A stretch of 64,000 bases of DNA, taken from Myotis daubentonii (Eukaryota; Chordata; Mammalia; Chiroptera; Vespertilionidae). The stretch spans positions 88,776,433 to 88,840,432 of the forward strand of contig NC_081842.1 of assembly GCF_963259705.1 (NCBI RefSeq), given 5' to 3'. The notes beneath the pieces were generated by a model. It was given only the letters and a program-made list of their open reading frames with translations. It was not told where the DNA came from and did no database searches. How positions within the stretch are numbered: position 1 is the stretch's first letter; every line of letters begins with the position of its first letter. Shown in pieces: positions 11,102-22,312 of this stretch. The translations under genes and the position numbers were made by a program.

Positions 11102-12133
11102 TCTATACTACTAAAAGGGTAACATGCTAATTAGACCGGGTGGACCGTCCATCTTCTGGACGTCCGACATCCTTCTAAACAAAGCCATGGTGGTAGGAGC
11201 CAAGGCAGAGGCAGTTAGGGGCGATCAGGCCAGCAAAGGAGGGCAGCTGGAGGTGAGATCAGGCTGGTAGGGGAGGGCACTTAGGGGTGATCAGGCAGGC
11301 AGAGGGAGTTAGGGGTGATCAGGAAGGCAGGCAGAGGGTTAGGGGCAATCAGGCAGGCAGACAGAGGCAGTTAGGGGCGATCAGTCCAGCAGGGGGGGTG
11401 GGCAGTTAGAGGCAACCAGGCAGGCAGGCAGGTGAGCAGTTAGGAGCCAGCATTCCAGGATTGTGAGAAGGATGTTTGACTACTGGTTTAGGCCCGATCC
11501 CAGGGCATAAACCAGCAGTTGGATCCCTGGGATTAGGCCTAAACCGGCAGTTGGACATCCCTCTCACAATCTGAGACCACTGGCTCCTAACCGCTCACCT
11601 GCCTGCCTGCCTGGTTTCCCCTAACTGCCCAGCCCCCTGCTGGACTGATAGCTCCTCACTGCCTCTGTGTGCCAGCCTGATTGCCCCTAACTGTCCTCCC
11701 TGCTGCAGGTCAGGTCACCCCCAACTGCCCCCCCCCTCCACTGGCCTAGTTGCCCCTCACTACCCCCCTTGCCAGCCTAATCTCCCGCAACTGCCCCCCT
11801 GCCAGCCTGGTCACTCCCAACTGCTCCCCCCCCCATGGCCTGATCACCCCTAACTGCCCCCTCCCCGCAGGTCTTGTTGCATCTTACTGCCCCCCTTCTG
11901 GCCTGGTCACCCCCAACTGCCCCTCCCCACCAGCCTGGTCACCCCATACAGCCTGCTTGTTCAGTCATTTGGTTGTCCCTCACTAATCCCTCTGCCAGCC
12001 TGGTCACCCCACGCAGGCTGCTTGTTCAGTTGTTTTGTAGTCCCTCACTAATCCCCATGCTGGCCTGGTTGTAGGCAGCCATCTTGTGATGACATGAGGG
12101 TCAATTTGCATATCACCTCTTTATTATATAGGA
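11102..12133. mobile_element. Head-to-head (5' ends outward) palindromic Helitron pair
   Basis: The left boundary is a plus-strand Helitron 5' end (tctatactactaaaaggg after an A), with remnants of a further 5' terminus just upstream at 11083-11101. The right boundary is the reverse complement of another 5' end (ctttattatatagga) followed by T. The halves converge on a centre near 11505-11525, with inverted arms of about 140 bp visible on each side: the left arm runs from aggcagttaggggcgatcag to gcccgatcccaggg, and the right arm is its reverse complement with scattered mismatches. No 3' CTAG end is present. The two 5' ends belong to different subfamilies. Confidence 0.72.
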
Positions 12134-12173
12134 TGTGTATTCTATAGGCATTTATGCAAGTGTGAACATGAAA

Positions 12174-12175
<2 letters not shown>

Positions 12176-12208
<33 letters not shown>
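12176..12208. repeat. (CA)n microsatellite
   Basis: An uninterrupted dinucleotide CA tract of about 16 units, about 40 bp after the Helitron boundary. Probably polymorphic in length. Confidence 0.97.
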
Positions 12209-12210
<2 letters not shown>

Positions 12211-12784
12211 AGTTTCTTGAGGTTTTGTGAATTATTTATCTGAGAATTTATTGTATGGACCATTTTTGAAATTTGCATTTTTCTCATTGAGAAAGAAGTC
12301 ACATTAGGAAATTCTCTTTGTTCTGCACTCTCCTCATAACAAAGTTTAGTAGAAGTAATTGCTTGATAATATACCTTGATTGAAGTTTTTCACATAAATT
12401 AAAAAAATCATATTGGGGACAGTTATTATAGGTTGCCTATTTCTTTTTAGGAGACAAACTGAACCTATTATACCTGTAAGGAAAATTCTGCTCATTATTA
12501 ATTGTGTTTTGAGTCAGATCCCAGGAGATAGACATGTGAATGTAAACATAATTTTAAAGAAGGCCAGACTTAAGTATAAAGGTCTTCTGTAGTTCTCTAC
12601 GCAGCAAAAAATAATTTTTAAAATTGCAAACTTGTCCAACAACCAAATTATAAACTAAAGGTTCTTTATAGCAACAAAACAACAACAACAAAATAACCAT
12701 AGAAATCATGAACAAACTGAAGGAATGAATCAAATGTTTTGATTTGTATTTTCAATGTTTTCTAAAATGTTTAACATGTATAAT
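12209..12784. other. Unassigned AT-rich intergenic DNA
   Basis: No gene, known repeat or RNA was recognised. There is a short A-rich aacaacaacaa run near 12680. Confidence 0.5.
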
Positions 12785-12798
12785 AAAACAATATTTTA

Positions 12799-13009
12799 TT
12801 TAATCTTAAATTTTTATATATTTTTATGTATTTCAGAGAAAGGAAGGGAGAGGGAGAGAGGGATAAAAACATCAGTGATGAGAGAGAATAATTGATTGGC
12901 TGTCTCCTGCACACCCGCTCCTGCGGATCGAGCCTGAAACCCAGGAATCAAACTGTGACCTCCTGGTTCATGGGTTGATGTTCAACCACTGAGCCACACT
13001 GGCTGAGCT
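12799..13009 (-). repeat. VES-related SINE, older copy
   Basis: Reverse-oriented SINE with a diverged tRNA-like head (ccactgagccacactggctgagc) and a purine-rich gaaggaagggagaggg tract. The duplication aaaacaatatttta is perfect at 12785-12798 and 13010-13023. Its body is more diverged than the VES copies near 10 kb. Confidence 0.9.
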
Positions 13010-13023
13010 AAAACAATATTTTA

Positions 13024-14494
13024 GATATGATTTAAATTGTACATGGCTCTTAGTAGGTTTTCTAATTTTAATAGTTACTGAATAATTGCTATTTATTACA
13101 TTCTTTGAATACATCATGAGGTAACATACTGGTATATAAGGGATATAGTGTTATAAATTTACATATCATAAAATATAGATGTTTTAATGACTACTCGAAA
13201 ACAATTTAAAATAAAATAAATGAGTGTCAAAAAGAGAATGGCTAGAGGATTAGTAAATACTCTACAGTGACAGTAAAAATAGCTTTTTAAAACATTTCAT
13301 CTCCAGGGAAAGATTTTAGTCTGTTCCCTTGTATGTCAGACTGCATAAGAGAAAAAATATTTTATTTCTAAGTCAATAAAAGTGTTTTCATCAATGAATA
13401 CACTAAATTAGAAACATTTAATTTTAGATGTATAAGTATTAAGAAGATAAATTATTTTCTTAGCAACCTGATTTTGTGGAAACATTTCTCAGGTCTTTCT
13501 GAAACCTAAAATCTCTATTTAAATCTTAGGTTATAGAGTAAACCAGAACGATTAAACAATTAAAAATATGAATGTTGTGCAAATTTCTGACACTTTTATT
13601 TTTATCTTTCAATGCAGCAACTTTTGATTGGTTTCACATTAAATAAATAGTCTGAACATTCATTACTGAATTACTGAAAACCTGTTACAGAGATAGATTT
13701 AAAATATTCTTAAAGTTAGTCCTACAGCATTGACAAGTTGGAAAATGATGCTAGGATGTTCTAATGATATTTGCTGGAATGAATAGCTGGTTTTGTTGAT
13801 AAACTCAGCCTATGAATACAGCATTAGGATTTTCCTCTTGCCAACTTTTCTTTTTGAGTTATGTTCCAATTTCTTTATTATGCCTCCATATTTTACTTAA
13901 ATGATGGTTTATGTTTAAAAGAAATATTTCTATTCTTTGCCGTATTTTCAATTAAATACTTTTCATTCATGTGATTAAATTCAATGTGATGAAAACGTTC
14001 CGGGAAGTAGACATTTCACTGTGTTTGGAAACAATGGTAAACAATTTAGATCCATACCTCACAGTCTTTCAAGGAAGGCAGATTTTAAAATGGTAAATAA
14101 ATATTCATTGGGGAAATGAAATTAGAATATGTTGCAAAAACAAACAAAACTCAGACTAATCAACTAGATTAGGGATAGTCTGCCTAAAAAAAATAAAATA
14201 AAAAAAAAATAAAACTGCTTTGGAGTTCACTAAATTAGGATTGGAAAGAAACACTGTTCTAACCAAAGGGAGCAATGTTTTTGAAGACCTTCAGACTAGA
14301 TGAGATCCTCAATATTAAAAGGAGTGGATAGAACAGATAGATGATTAATGGTGCAATTTTCTGATGGAGAACACAGGGGAAGCAGTAGATTAGGTGGGGA
14401 TTCAGAAGGTGAGTAATACTAGTAAGTTAAGTTTAAGACAAGCCTGTTCCTAATACTTGTAAACACTCCACACAGAGGCTTACTTATTATCCTA
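13024..14494. other. Unassigned intergenic DNA
   Basis: This AT-rich stretch of about 1.5 kb has no long open frame and no repeat I can name with confidence. An A-rich aaaaaataaaataaa tract near 14186-14211 could be an old poly(A) tail. It is a reasonable place to look for conserved non-coding sequence. Confidence 0.5.
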
Positions 14495-15615
14495 CTAGAG
14501 GCTCAGTGCATAAAATTTGTGCATGGGAGAGGGGAGGGGATCTCCTCAACCCAGCCTGCAACCTCTCCAATCTGGGACCCCTTGGGCGATGTTTGACTGC
14601 TGGTTTAGGCCCATTCCCCGGGGATCGGGCCTAAATTGGCAGGTGGACATCCCTCTCACAATCCGGGACCACTGGCTCCTAACTGCTCATCTGCCTGCCT
14701 GCCTGATTGCCTCTAACTGGCACCCCCTGCCAGCCTGATCACCCCTAACTGCCTTTGCCTGCTGACCTGATCACCCCCAACTGCCCCCTCATCATGGTCA
14801 CCCCCAACTGCACCATCCCTGTTGCCCCTAATTGTCCCTGCACCAGCATGGTCACCCCCAACTGCCCCCCCTGCTGGCCTTGTCGCTCCTCACTGCCCCC
14901 CTTTGCTGGCCTGGTCACCCCTCACTTCCCCCCTGCCGGCCTGGTTGCCCCATGCAGCCTGCTGTTCAGTCATTTGGTTGTCCCTCACTAACTCCCCTGC
15001 TGGCTTGGTAGCCCCACACAGCCTGCTGCTCAGTTGTTTGGTCAACCCTCACTAACCCCCCTGCTGGCCTTGTTGCCCCACTCATCCTGTTTGGTCGTCT
15101 GTTCGGTTGTGATGGCCCCTGGCTCTTTATATATATAGATATAATAAAGAGGTAATATGCAAATTGACCACCACACCCTCGCACAAGATGGCTGCCCCCA
15201 TGTGGCCACAAGATGGCTGGCAGGGGAGGGCAGTTGTGGGCAATGAGACCAGCAGGGGAGGGCAGTTGGGGGGAACCAGGTCTGCAGGGGAGAGAAGTTG
15301 GGGGCAGCCAGGCCCATGGGGAAGGGAAGTTGGGGGTGATCGAGCTGGCAGGGGAGCAGTTAGGTGTCAATCAGGCTGGCAGGGGAGTGGTTAGGGGGTG
15401 ATCAGGCTGGCAGGCAGAAGTGGTTAGAGGCAATCAGGCAGGCAGGCAGGCAGGCAGGAAGGCAGGCAGGCGAGCAGTTGGGAGCCAGCAGTTCCGGATT
15501 GTGAGAGGGATGTCTGACTGCTGGTTTAGGGTACCCAGATTGGAGAGGGTGCAGTTTGGGCTGAGAGACACCCTCCCCTCCCCAAGTGCACGAATTTCAT
15601 GCACTGGGCCTCTAC
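14495..15615. mobile_element. Tail-to-tail (3' ends outward) palindromic Helitron pair
   Basis: The left half (14495 to about 15124) is a minus-strand Helitron beginning with its own 3' end, ctag plus the hairpin remnant gtgcataaaatttgtgcat, after an A. The right half (about 15125-15615) is a plus-strand Helitron with the 5' subterminal aataaagaggtaatatgcaa and the 3' end gtgcacgaatttcatgcac ... ctac before a T. Both halves carry the same internal text (gattgtgagagggatgt, gactgctggtttagg, runs of caggcagg) in opposite orientation. A full 5' terminus is not visible for the left half, so it is probably 5' truncated at the join. Confidence 0.75.
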
Positions 15616-15979
15616 TGTGATTAATAATTAAATATTATAAGTGAAGCTAGTAATATTAGATCATATATGTTCTACCATCTTATGGTGATAAATACAACTA
15701 TATTTACAATATGAAAGTATAAAATTGTGTTTTTTAATTACTGAAAGTTTGCAAACTGTCAAAGGTAAAACTTAATTATTGTACATATCTTTGTGTTCTG
15801 TGCATGAACAGCAATGTTTGGACATATAGTAAAAAAGAGATATGTAACTCCTAAACTATTACATTTTATTACATGAAATTATGTTTCTTGACTTTATTTC
15901 AGCAAATTCACTAATTATATTGTGATAATAATGCTTATCACACAATTCATGTTACTTTGACATTACTATTAATGACATT

Positions 15980-16891
15980 TGTCAATGATAGATCTGAAAA
16001 GGAGTTAATGTCCAAAATATATAGGAAACTCATACAACTTAACAAAAGGAAGACAAACAATTAAATTAAAAAATGGGCAAAGGACTTAAATAGGTACTTC
16101 TCCAAAATGGACATACAGAAAGCCATGAGACATATGAAAAAAATGCTCAAAGTCACTAATCATGGAAGGGATGCAAATCAAACGACAATGAGATATCACC
16201 TCACCTCATACCTGTCAGAATGGCTGTCATCAACAAATCAACAAACAACAAGTGTTGGTGAGGTTGTGGAGAAAGGGAGCCCTAGTACAATGCTGGGGTG
16301 GGGGGGGCGGGCGGGAATGCAGACTGGTGCAGCCATTATGGAAAACAGTATGGAGTTTCCTCAAAAAATTAAAAATGCAACTGCCATTTGACCCAGTGAT
16401 CCCACTTCTAGGAATATATCCTAAGAAACCAGAAACACTCATCAGAAAGGATATATGCACCTCTATATTCATAGCAGTGCAATTTACAATAGCTAAGACT
16501 TGGAAACAGCCTACGTGCTCATCAGTAGATGAGTGGATAAAAAACTGTGGTACATCTACACAATGGAATACTACGTGGCAATAAAAAAGAAAGAACTCTT
16601 ACCATTTGCAACAGCATGGAGGGACCTGGAGAGTATTATGCTGAGTGAAATAAGCCAGTCAGAGGAAGATAAGTACCACATGATCTCATTCATACATGGA
16701 ATCTAATCAAAACTATTTTGAACTTGTATGCATATATGCATAACCTGTGGACACAGACAATGGGGTGGTGAGGGTCTTGGTGGGGGGACAGGAGTGAGCT
16801 GGAAGAGGTTAATGGGGGAAAAGAAGGACCTGTGTAATATTTTCAACGATAAAGATTTTAAAAAAGACATTAAGTAAAATAAGAAAAAAAG
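15980..16891 (+). mobile_element. 5'-truncated L1, ORF2 C-terminus and 3'UTR
   Basis: It is flanked by an 11-bp duplication, ttaatgacatt, at 15969-15979 and 16892-16902. It contains the last part of ORF2, with the C-terminal [14 protein letters not shown] and WKTVWSFL regions read in two frames around 16250-16370, and a 3'UTR with tgcataacctgtggacac. It ends in an A-rich tail. A G-rich run near 16295-16310 causes the frameshift. This is a typical dead 5'-truncated insertion. Confidence 0.9.
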
Positions 16892-16902
16892 TTAATGACA
16901 TT

Positions 16903-17275
16903 AACGCCAAATAAGGTCTTTTTTGAATTATCATAATTTTTAGGTAGCTTCTTAAAATTAATTTATTATCAAACATTTCCTTTGAATAATTAGGAAATTG
17001 AAATGTCAATTTTTTTTTTACAATAATACTCAGACTTCAAATAAACTGAGTTCAAACATTGCAAGAGAATCATATACAATAAATTATAAATATCACATAA
17101 AATATTGGAAAATACTTTAATTTCATTATATAAATTACAATCACATATAAAAATTTTAACCATCTCTTGAAAGAACCTCATTTTATGTAGAAATATGAAG
17201 AATATGCCTAACACATATAATGCTAGACATATTTTTATGCAAAGCATTTTCAAAGAATAATATGAATTAACAATT
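16903..17275. other. Unassigned AT-rich intergenic DNA
   Basis: No gene, RNA or repeat is recognised between the two L1 insertions. Confidence 0.5.
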
Positions 17276-17290
17276 CAATTATTCATCTCC

Positions 17291-18189
17291 AGATTAAAAA
17301 TGGCAGCAGAGTAAGTGGATGCTGCACAGACATGCTCCCAGGAACAAAGAAATTTTACAGCTAAAATACAGAAAAACTTCCTGAATAATCAATGTAAAAC
17401 TTGCAGGAGAGAACCCTGACACCCGAGGACCTAAAGCGGAGACCAAATAGAGACTGGTAGGAGGGCAGAGGTGGGAAAGGGCTGGCTGGGTGCCCACAGA
17501 CAGCAACTGGAATCCAGAGAGATACCTCAGCTGTGGGGGGATGTCACTGAGAACTCTTGGATCTAATCTCCAAGCTTAGCCCCCCAGCAGAGAGCTGAGG
17601 AGGTTACCCACATAACATCTGGCTGTGAAAAGCAGCAGGGCACAGAGTAGCATCTAAAAATTCAGGCACCCTCTTAAAGGGCCAATGCACAAAATTCCTG
17701 TGGAGTCACCCACCTTGTGCTCTGGCAGAGGGAGGGTGAAGTGGATTGGAGCTGTGAGGACAGAAGCCAAGACTGGGGACTCAGGAGATAGAACCCAGAA
17801 GGCAGACACCACATGTTTCCTCGGCTGAGTCATTCCCTCACACAGAGGAGGGCATATTTCCCACATAGACATTTGCCTTGCCCGGGGGGAAGACAATTGA
17901 CACACTCTATTGGAAAACACCTTGCCCTGAGGCCATTTATGATATTAAAAGTAACAATTAGCCTCCAGGCAAAACTCTTGCCATACCTGAGGATGATTGC
18001 CTTTGGGGAAATCCAAGTCAGAATCCCGTCAGTCTGCTGGCAGAGGCAGTCTCTGGAGGATTTGAGTCTTTGCCTGATCTGATTAGTCAGAAACAGCCTT
18101 TAACACTGTCCTGAACTAGAGATTGAGAGGTGTAGAGGATCTACCTAATACATAGTCACAAACCCAAACAGAAAGCCAAAATGAGGACA
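17291..18189 (+). mobile_element. L1 5'UTR-only insertion with a 15-bp duplication
   Basis: The 899-bp segment matches the leader of the L1 at 335-1340, with shared text such as gctgcacagacatgctcccagg, gagaaccctgaca and cataacatctggctgtgaaaa. It stops before ORF1. A perfect 15-bp duplication, caattattcatctcc, flanks it at 17276-17290 and 18190-18204. So an RNA or cDNA containing only the 5'UTR was inserted as a unit; this is not an eroded full-length L1. No poly(A) tail is present at the 3' edge, which ends in an A-rich gccaaaatgaggaca. Confidence 0.8.
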
Positions 18190-18249
18190 CAATTATTCAT
18201 CTCCCACATGTAACTCTTGTGAATATCTTGAATACCTTCAGAACTATAA

Positions 18250-19102
18250 TGCCAATATAATAAAACACTAATATGCAAATAAACTGAACAGCAGAACAAC
18301 TGAACAACTGCTCGCTATGACATGTGCTGACCACCAAGGGGTGTGTGCAGAGCATGTTGGGCATTGGCTGCAGCAGGATGGTGGATGGAGCAGGCAAGCG
18401 GGTGTGCCAGACCAAGGCTGGGCACCAGTCACTGGCATTGGGGTAAGCTTCTGGTGGTTACTGAAAATTCCTTACTCTTGTGCATCACAGTCCCACCGGT
18501 GCTCATACCCACTGCTGGCACCCACTGCTGGCGCCCTGTGCCAGCCCCGATCATTCGGCACCATTAGGTGCGAGAGGCAGCTCCTGGCCCCAATCACCCC
18601 TGAGGGCTTCTCCATCTCCCCCTGCTCCTGAGGGGCTATCAGGGCTGGAAGCCACCTCTTGCACCCAGTACTGGCCCCATTCGGACGTGCAGCTGGTGCC
18701 AGATCCTCCACTCACACCCACTGCCGGCACCTAGCACTGGTCCCGATCACTAGGTGCCATCAGTGGGTGCGAGCAGCAGCTACTGGCCCTGATCACCCCT
18801 GAGGGCTTCTCCATCTCTCCCTGCTCCTGAGGGGTGATTGGGGCAGCAGCCGTCATTTGCACCCACTGACAGCACCAGCCCCGCTCACACCTGCTGGTGG
18901 CACCAGCCCCAATCACTCTGCTCATTAGCAGGTGCAAGCGGGTCCTGCACCGTCAGCACATGGGAGTGGTGGGAGCGGGGCTGTGGCAGGAGGCACTGGG
19001 TGAGGGTGTGGAGGATGGGCCGAGACCCGACCCTGTGCCCACCGCAGCTTCTCAACCCACAGTTTCTTTCAAGGTGCACAAATTCGTGCACTGGGCCCCT
19101 AG
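18250..19102 (+). mobile_element. Non-autonomous Helitron with a 199-bp internal duplication
   Basis: The 5' end is a diverged tgccaatataataaaac with subterminal taatatgcaaataaac. The 3' end is the hairpin gtgcacaaattcgtgcac followed by gggcccctag, with A before and T after. The internal GC-rich text repeats once with a 199-bp offset: tgagggcttctccatctc at 18601 and again at 18800. Several frames of 70-150 codons cross it on both strands, but none has a recognisable domain, so they are taken as chance frames. Confidence 0.88.
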
Positions 19103-19116
19103 TTAAAATATAAAGA

Positions 19117-19275
19117 GTCCTGTCTGGATAACTCAGTTGGTTAGAGCATTGTCCCAACACATCAAGGTTGCACATACAAGAAGCAACCAATGAATGCATA
19201 GATAAATGGAACAGCAAATCAATGCACCCCTCCATCCCTTCCTCTTTCTTAAAATATTTATAAAGAAAAAGAAAT
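19117..19275 (+). repeat. tRNA-derived SINE, VES-like variant
   Basis: It has a box A-like aactcagttggttagagc and a weak box B (aaggttgcacat), then a body of gaagcaaccaatgaatgcat that differs from the standard VES body. It ends tccatcccttcctc and A-rich. It looks like an older or different tRNA SINE subfamily. No clear duplication was found. Confidence 0.7.
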
Positions 19276-21206
19276 AAGAGATAGTTGTCACTATTGGCAA
19301 ACAGTACTTTGTTAAGGGAAAACACCTTGCAATCCTGCTGAGAGAAAAAAAATATCAATAAATTAATTTATTTGCTTTTTTTCTACCATTGTTCAAAATT
19401 GGACTTACTTGTTGAAGTAATGTCCATTCAGATATTGGCAGTAGCAAAATCCTCCAACTGGCATTGCATTTGGCCACAGTCACATTTTATTTCAAGGACA
19501 CTGGGTGAGTGATGTAAAGAGCAATTTCCCTAGGGCCTAAACAATGTTAGTCATGAGAATGAATATTTAAGATTATGAAAAGTTCTGTGCTGGTGTGGAA
19601 TGCTAAATCCTGAGTTTCAGAAGCACTCATGTGTCCTTTAGTAAGTTTACTTGTAGTATGTTTTTGGTGCGTGGGACTTCTAAAGTGTTGGGTCAGAGAA
19701 GTGACCCCTCTGACTAGTTTTAAAAGTTGTACTTGTGTAATACATGTTCATTTGGAGTCCATTGGAAACATTCAATTAGAACATCCAGGAAGCAGCGAAA
19801 TGAGCATATGGGTCTGGAGCCAAAGAGAACTAGAAATTGTCAGCATGCCAAAAGTTATTAAACAAAATCAACTCTTCAGCCAGCAGTCATGTGAAGTTCT
19901 CATTACCAAGTTCACTGACCAGAGATTCTCAGAGTAGGGGAAGTATAAATTGAATGAGTCACCAGAGCTTAATAGCAAGGTTTGGTTTTTTGCTGACTGC
20001 GGTATTTAGCTCTGTCATTATAAAGACTGCAGTCTGGTAGGAGATGCAGGTATTGAGTGTTAAAAGTGGGAAAAATAAAATAAAGGTCTAACTTAATTTG
20101 AGATATTTAGGGAAATTCTTTCTGAAAGAATGAATAATGTAGAAGCACACTTGGAAAATTAAAAGAACTTATCTAGGTGGAAAGGAGGCAGAAGACAATG
20201 AAAATGGCATAAAGCTTGGTCATTCAAGGGATAGAAAACAGACATGAATAGAGTATAAAGATTAAAGTGGTAAGTTGGTGTTACATTAAGCATCTTGTGA
20301 GTCATGGTAAAGATTTTAGAAGCTATATTATTATAGGCAATCAGATGTTAGCAAAGAATATTGGTGGGGAGTAAATAATTATATTTGAGTTTTAAACTCT
20401 TTTACTCAATTCCTGTATTGAAGGGTGGTAAGAGTGAAGAATTCCTAGAACAAGTTAGAATGCTATTGAAGTCAAGAGAATATCAAGTTTTAGATGAAGA
20501 TGTTGACAGTAAAAATGAACACAAGAGATCAGAGTAAAGAAATTATTTAGGAAATAGGATTCATAAGACCTGATGAGTGGTTAAGAGGGAGATATGGTAC
20601 CTGGTGTCCTGGCCCAAACTGTTGTGTGGATGGGGCACTTTATTTCTTAATTTACTAAGTAAGAGATACTGGACACGAAGGAAGATAGCTGGTTTACATA
20701 TGTTTGGGTAAATTGAGGTGCCTCTGTCAGATCTAAGTGGAGATCTCAGAAGGCAATTATACATGTGTTCTTGAAATCAAAAAAGGATCTTGACTAAAGA
20801 TATAAATTTACTGAGAATAAAATTTGTTTAAGGGGGGATGTGATGCCTGGTCAATTCTCAGCTCAATTTCTATTATGTTCATTGCTTGTTTTACTACATA
20901 GTCACAGAAATGCTGGAATAGCTTCATATTTTACTTAGTGCTCATATATTTAGCTGATCTATACATTTCTGATTTAATATGTTTCATTTTTGCTAGTGGT
21001 ACACATAAAAGATCCCCAAAATATGGTGTCATATCCTGAATGCCTCTTAAGCACACTTAATAGTTTAACCTAACATTTTACCACAGTTTCCTCCTAATTA
21101 GTACTAGCCATTATATATTAGAAAATAAACCAAATGCTTAAATTAAAAGACATGTAAGAGTTAAAATTGGTTGATTTCAGTTTTCTAGAAAATTAATGTT
21201 ATTTAA
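19276..21206. other. Intergenic DNA, possibly with ancient L1 3' fragments
   Basis: No gene is recognised. Pieces near 19750-19870 (gggtctggagccaaagagaactagaaa) and 20280-20330 (cttgtgagtcatggtaaagatttt) resemble text I associate with ancient mammalian L1 3' regions. I could not align them, so the assignment is weak. The 102-codon frame at 19629-19937 shows no domain. Confidence 0.35.
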
Positions 21207-21208
21207 TA

Positions 21209-21488
21209 CAGTGGGGCCTTGACTTACGAGTTTAATTCGTTCCGTGACCGAGCTCGTAACTCAAATTACTCGTATGTCAAATCTTAAAGTGAATGAGTGA
21301 GACACGTGATGCTGGGCTGATGTTGTGGCGTTCACTGTGACATTCACTGCACCAACTAGCGGTGGGGTATCTGAAGCTGGTTCGTAACCCGAATTTTAGC
21401 TCGCAACTCAAAGCAATAAGTCGCCGAGAGACGGCTCATATCTCGAAAAACTCATTAGTCGGGACACTCATAAGTCAAGGCCCCACTG
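21209..21488. mobile_element. TA-flanked MITE (Tc1/mariner or pogo type), copy 1
   Basis: The 280-bp element starts cagtggggccttgacttacg and ends in its near-exact inverse, cataagtcaaggccccactg. TA duplications lie at 21207-21208 and 21489-21490. The inner sequence repeats short motifs such as ctcgtaactcaaattactcg and is partly palindromic. It has no coding capacity. Sister copies are at 23035-23315 and 32295-32470. Confidence 0.9.
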
Positions 21489-21490
21489 TA

Positions 21491-22067
21491 TTTAATTTAC
21501 TTGAAGAAAATGGACTACAATGATACTATACTTAGAAGGGTGAAATAATAAGACATGCACTCATGAAACCATTAGGTGACATTTAGTGCTCAAAATGTAA
21601 TGATTTGTTAAATGTCTTTTTCTTAGAAAATTGTTTTGATTTTTCTCTATTATTCAAAAGGTAGTTATTTTGTATTTAATAAAAAGAAAAAGAATCACAT
21701 TGTTATAAGACTCAATGCTGTTATCATCTATTTTAAATTTTAACCAAACCAGCTGAACAATATTAAAAACAAATTACTAACATGCAATTACCATAGGTAG
21801 ATGTTGTGCTGTCACCAAAAAATAATGGGTGAATGGCAGGTGAAAAGCACGGTTGATGAGATGCTATTTGTAACCCAGAACACGGTTCCTGATAAATCAA
21901 ACTGTATAATTAAGACAACAGAAATATGCTCATTGATAGGCTTAACATGTTATATTCATAACATGGGCATGGATGTTTTTTGTTTTATCATGCCTTTACT
22001 AAAAAATTAAACTGCTTCAGTTCTCAATATTATTGTATCTTTTTTTGTTCTTTTGTGTGTTTTTTTC
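21491..22067. other. Unassigned intergenic DNA
   Basis: AT-rich, without a recognised gene or repeat. The 69-codon frame at 21801-22010 has no recognisable domain. Confidence 0.5.
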
Positions 22068-22080
22068 AAGTTTCAACTTT

Positions 22081-22298
22081 TTTTAAAAAAATATATTTTA
22101 TTGATTTTTTACAGAGAGGAAGGGAGAGAGATAGAGAGCTAGAAACATCGATGAGAGAGACATCGATCAGCTGCCTCCTGCACATCTCCTACTGGGGATG
22201 TGCCCGCAACCCAGGTACATGCCCTTAACCGGAATCGAACCTGGGACCTTTCAGTCCGCAAGCCGACGCTCTATCCACTGAGCCAAACCAGTTTCGGC
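22081..22298 (-). repeat. VES SINE
   Basis: Reverse-oriented full-length copy with readable box A and B on the minus strand. The duplication aagtttcaactttt lies at 22068-22081 (shared with the tail) and 22299-22312. Confidence 0.93.
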
Positions 22299-22312
22299 AA
22301 GTTTCAACTTTT

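Noticed and set aside
18885..19358. 157-codon minus-strand frame
   Set aside because: It spans a Helitron 3' end, a SINE and intergenic DNA, so it cannot be one gene; no domain was seen.
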